Part shown: piece by piece, positions 4,602-7,020 of the stretch
Layout: each line of letters begins with the position of its first letter
How positions within the stretch are numbered: position 1 is the first letter of the stretch
Source of the DNA: an uncultured beta proteobacterium
Lineage (GTDB): Bacteria > Pseudomonadota > Gammaproteobacteria > Burkholderiales > Burkholderiaceae_C
DNA: 7,020 nt
Assembly (NCBI GenBank): GCA_903834645.1
Contig: CAILKA010000510.1
Location: forward strand, 1 to 7,020
Direction of reading: 5' to 3'
The notes under the pieces: generated by a model
Databases searched by the model: none
The model's input: the letters and a program-made list of their open reading frames with translations, nothing else
Told to the model about the DNA's origin: nothing
Position numbers and translations under genes: made by a program

Positions 4602-6172
4602 CCCCAGGCTGCTTCCGCCTCGGTACCGTAGCTCGCCACCCGAGACACCTCCGGCACGGGCGGCAGCACCGTCTCGAGCGCCTGTGCCGACATCAACACC
4701 CCTGGCACGCCCGCGCCCGGATGCGTGCCGGCGCCCACCAGATACAGGCCCTGTACGTCCTCGCTGCGGTTGTGCGGCCGGAACCACGCACTTTGCAGCA
4801 GCCTGGGCTCCATCCCGAAGCCCGCACCCTTGTAGGAGAGCAGGTCGTCCTGGAAGTGCTGCGGCGTGGTCACGCGCGAGCTCACGATGTGGCGCGACAG
4901 CCCGGGCAGCATGGTGCGTTCGAGCCAAGCCTCGAGCTTGCGGCGATAAGGCTCGGCCTCGCGCGACCAGTCGATGCCGCTGTCCAGGTGCGGAACCGGC
5001 GAGAGCACATAAAAGGCATCGCAGCCGGCTGGGGCTACCGAAGGATCGGTTGCGCTCGGGCGATGCAGGTAGAGGCTGAAGTCGTCTGCGAGGTGGTGGC
5101 GCAGGAACATGTCGTTGAGCAGCCCCTCGTAGCGCGGCCCGAGCAGGATCTGGTGGTGCGGCACGTCGTCCCAGCGCCGGTCGCAGCCGAAATACCAGAC
5201 AAACAGGCCCATCGAGTAGCGTGCCCGGTCGAGCTTGCGGTCGGTCCAGACGCGACGCTTCACGCCGGGCAGCAGGTGGCGGTAGGTCCAGGCCGTGTCG
5301 GCGTTGCTCACGACGATGTCGGCCGCCAGCCGCTCGCCGCCGGCGAGTTCCACCCCAGTGGCACGGCCGTCCTCCACCAGGATGCGCCGCACGTCGGCGT
5401 CGCAACGCACAGGCACGCGCCGGTCGGCCAGCAGCTTCACCATGGCTTGCACGAGCGCTCCCGTGCCGCCCATTGCCCAGTGCACGCCGAACTGCCGCTC
5501 CAGGCTGTGGATGAGGCTGTAGGAGGAGGTCACCTTCAGCGGGTTGCCGCCGATGAGCAGCGGATGAAAACTGAAGACCTGGCGCAGGGCCGGGTCGCGC
5601 AGGTGCTGGCAGGTGAGCTGCCAGATCGTGCGCCACGCGCGCATGCGCACCATGTTGGGCAGGGCCGCAAGCAGGTGCCCGAGGTGGTCGAAGGCCACCG
5701 TGCCGAGCTTCTCGAAGCCCTCCCGGTAGGCCACATCGGACTCTGCGACGAGTCGCTCATACCCCGGAAGGTCATCCGGGTTGAAGCGCGCCACTTCGGC
5801 TCGCATGTGCTCGGGATCACCGTTGTAGTCGAAGTGACGGCCATCGTCGAAGCGGATCCGGTAGTACGGGTCGAGCGCTGCCAGCGTGACGTCATCGGCC
5901 AGTCGCCGCCCCGCGAGCTGCCACAGCTGCTCGAAGAAGTGCGGCACGGTGATGATCGTGGGCCCGGCATCGAAGCGGAATCCATCCTGCTCATGCACGC
6001 GGGCGCGGCCGCCCGGCACCGGCAGCCGCTCGAGCACCTGCACGCGCCAGCCGCGCACGCTCAGCCGGATCGCGGCAGCCAGCCCGCCAAACCCGCTTCC
6101 GATCACGATGGCCGTGCCCCCGCGCCCGGAGACCACCGGCCCGCCTCCGTGGGGATAGGTATCGACATTCAT
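4592..6172 (-). CDS. crtI: CrtI, phytoene desaturase
   Basis: CrtI is an FAD enzyme that removes hydrogens from phytoene in three or four steps, giving neurosporene or lycopene; the sequence alone does not tell which. The 526-residue product has the N-terminal dinucleotide fold GSGFGG (25-30) with the ribose-binding acid Glu48, the substrate-side stretch GFRFDAGPT and the C-terminal FAD motif VGAGTHPGAGVPG (479-491). Length fits bacterial CrtI. The start at ATG 6172 is preferred, with AAGG upstream. A TTG at 6208 would add 12 residues of no family likeness. It follows puhE by 40 bases and overlaps crtB by 10. It is told apart from CrtD, present at the left edge, by its pairing with crtB and by its full-length CrtI-like N-terminus. 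Confidence 0.95.
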   Translation of the reverse strand: MNVDTYPHGGGPVVSGRGGTAIVIGSGFGGLAAAIRLSVRGWRVQVLERLPVPGGRARVHEQDGFRFDAGPTIITVPHFFEQLWQLAGRRLADDVTLAALDPYYRIRFDDGRHFDYNGDPEHMRAEVARFNPDDLPGYERLVAESDVAYREGFEKLGTVAFDHLGHLLAALPNMVRMRAWRTIWQLTCQHLRDPALRQVFSFHPLLIGGNPLKVTSSYSLIHSLERQFGVHWAMGGTGALVQAMVKLLADRRVPVRCDADVRRILVEDGRATGVELAGGERLAADIVVSNADTAWTYRHLLPGVKRRVWTDRKLDRARYSMGLFVWYFGCDRRWDDVPHHQILLGPRYEGLLNDMFLRHHLADDFSLYLHRPSATDPSVAPAGCDAFYVLSPVPHLDSGIDWSREAEPYRRKLEAWLERTMLPGLSRHIVSSRVTTPQHFQDDLLSYKGAGFGMEPRLLQSAWFRPHNRSEDVQGLYLVGAGTHPGAGVPGVLMSAQALETVLPPVPEVSRVASYGTEAEAAWGWR

Positions 6173-6212
6173 CGTGTGCAGCCTTTGTCCGGTACCGTTC
6201 GGGCGCAACGCT

Positions 6213-6980
6213 TCAGCGCGCCGCCACCGCTTCGCGCTTGAGGGCCCAGCGCCACAGCAGCGAAGGCTGCAGGGGCAGGACCATCATCAGGTGCTCGACC
6301 AGTGCCAGCGCCAGGGTCGAGGCCAGCAGCAGGCGCGCAGCCCGCGCCCCTGGTTGCGCCAGCCCCACGTCGCCCAGGATCCACAACATGGCCAGCCCGC
6401 CCAGCAGGAGGGACCAGGGCATCAGCGCGTTGAAGCGGCGCCGGCGGAAGTAGCTGCCCAGGTATCCCAGGCGCTCGGGCAGGAAGTCGAGCGACAGGTT
6501 GCGCACCCCGAGATACAGGTTCAGCTTGGCCGACACCCGCATGGCATACAGCAGGGTGAAGGTCCAGGCAGCGACCGGATTGGCACGGCCCCCGATCCAC
6601 AGCCACAGGGCCACGAGCGTCACCAGCAGCGCCAGTTCGTGCCACAGGAGCACCTGCACCGCTTCCGAAAGCCTGCGCCACCCTCGCGCGCCGGGCGTGC
6701 CGATCTGGCGGCGCGGGCCCGTGACCCACCCCGACAGGAAGGCGAGTTCATGCCAGCCCCACAGCACCATCGCGCAGGCAAAGCCACCGTAGGCTGCCGG
6801 CACGCCCGGGTCGTGCGCGGTCTGGCCGATGCAGGCCAGCGCACCCGCCGCTAGCATCGTGGCAAGCGTGAAGGTGACGGCCGCACTGGCGCGTGGCAGC
6901 CGGTCCAGCAACAGCACGATCCCCGTGCCTGCCCACCAGACAAGCACCGCAAAGAGCGCCGGCAGTGCGTAGTCGATCAT
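6213..6980 (-). CDS. puhE: PuhE, photosynthetic complex assembly protein (DUF3623)
   Basis: This 255-residue integral membrane protein has about seven hydrophobic spans. It matches the PuhE family (putative photosynthetic complex assembly protein 2), which in Rhodobacter affects bacteriochlorophyll production and reaction-centre/LH1 assembly. Recognised family signatures are WGWHELAFLSGWVTGPRR (about 74-91), GARGWRR, the HELAL segment and the highly conserved stretch MRVSAKLNLYLGVRNLS followed by FLPERLGYLGSYFRRR. The ATG at 6980 has only a weak GGCGG upstream. In many purple bacteria puhE lies at the end of the puhA-puhB-puhC-acsF series. Here it leads directly into crtI, with 40 bases between, so it probably shares a transcript with crtI and crtB. 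Confidence 0.9.
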   Translation of the reverse strand: MIDYALPALFAVLVWWAGTGIVLLLDRLPRASAAVTFTLATMLAAGALACIGQTAHDPGVPAAYGGFACAMVLWGWHELAFLSGWVTGPRRQIGTPGARGWRRLSEAVQVLLWHELALLVTLVALWLWIGGRANPVAAWTFTLLYAMRVSAKLNLYLGVRNLSLDFLPERLGYLGSYFRRRRFNALMPWSLLLGGLAMLWILGDVGLAQPGARAARLLLASTLALALVEHLMMVLPLQPSLLWRWALKREAVAAR

Positions 6981-7002
6981 GGGGCCGCCGACGAAGCGGG
7001 GC

Positions 7003-7020
7003 TCACCACGACGGCGCGAC
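7003..7020 (-). CDS. Possible last codons of the gene upstream of puhE
   Basis: Reading inward from the right edge on the minus strand, one frame gives V-A-P-S-W then TGA at 7005-7003, 22 bases before puhE. A short end in Pro-x-Trp would suit AcsF, the aerobic Mg-protoporphyrin ester cyclase often found just before puhE, but five residues cannot prove this. A different frame runs on to a TGA overlapping the puhE ATG (ATGA). Either could be the real end of the upstream gene. Confidence 0.25.
   Translation of the reverse strand, partial: VAPSW

Noticed and set aside
4602..5636. Upstream 345-codon extension of the crtB frame
   Set aside because: It lies wholly inside crtI in another frame and does not resemble any part of phytoene synthase; family alignment starts near 4601.
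6173..6208. TTG start for crtI giving 12 extra residues
   Set aside because: The added residues do not look like CrtI and there is no ribosome-binding site for the TTG; ATG 6172 fits the family length.
4577..6241. 554-codon open frame on the + strand, antisense to crtI
   Set aside because: The opposite strand encodes a clear CrtI with all motifs. The antisense product is rich in His, Arg, Ala and Pro with no recognisable fold, as expected of a GC-rich shadow frame.
1..7020. tRNA, rRNA, CRISPR array, insertion sequence or long direct repeats
   Set aside because: Reading both strands I saw no cloverleaf, no spaced repeats, no transposase motifs and no terminal inverted repeats; coding density is too high to leave room for them.

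Overview
The window is a piece of a photosynthesis gene cluster from a purple bacterium. It is GC-rich and densely packed. The best guess is a betaproteobacterium of the Rubrivivax/Roseateles/Rhodoferax type (Burkholderiales). That placement is an inference from the CrtC size class, the Ala/Pro-rich tail on the LH2 alpha subunit and the mix of crt, puc and puh genes; no rRNA or other taxonomic marker is present.

Left part (+ strand, 1-1019): the 3' end of crtD (1-165) and most of crtC (3-1019). These two read the same DNA in different frames for at least 165 bases. They act in the acyclic carotenoid branch (spheroidene/spirilloxanthin type): CrtC hydrates the ends of the carotenoid and CrtD desaturates the next bond.

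Middle part (+ strand, 1020-3301): a puc operon. A 156-base regulatory gap carries a perfect PpsR/CrtJ-type palindrome (TGT-N12-ACA) whose right end is also the last three bases of a perfect TTGACA -35 box. Then come pucB and pucA (LH2 beta and alpha apoproteins), a strong GC stem-loop directly after pucA, pucC (a membrane transporter-like factor for LH2 assembly) and an unrecognised 36-residue single-span membrane protein. The LH2 polypeptides carry two unusual substitutions: Phe44-Leu45 in the alpha subunit, the signature of the blue-shifted B800-820 type, and Gln in place of the usual B800-contacting Arg of the beta subunit.

Right part (- strand, 7020 down to 3323): a run of genes converging on the puc operon. 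In order of transcription these are the possible last codons of an upstream gene, puhE (photosynthetic complex assembly), crtI (phytoene desaturase), crtB (phytoene synthase, overlapping crtI by 10 bases) and an unrecognised 71-residue two-span membrane protein. The two convergent runs are separated by only 21 bases.

Together the genes supply early carotenoid synthesis (CrtB, CrtI), late carotenoid modification (CrtC, CrtD), the peripheral antenna that binds those carotenoids (PucB, PucA) and assembly factors (PucC, PuhE). I see no tRNA, rRNA, mobile element, CRISPR array or long direct repeat. The most interesting points are the predicted spectral variant of LH2, the deep crtD/crtC overlap, the two small membrane proteins and an orphan ribosome-binding site plus start codon at the crtC-puc junction.
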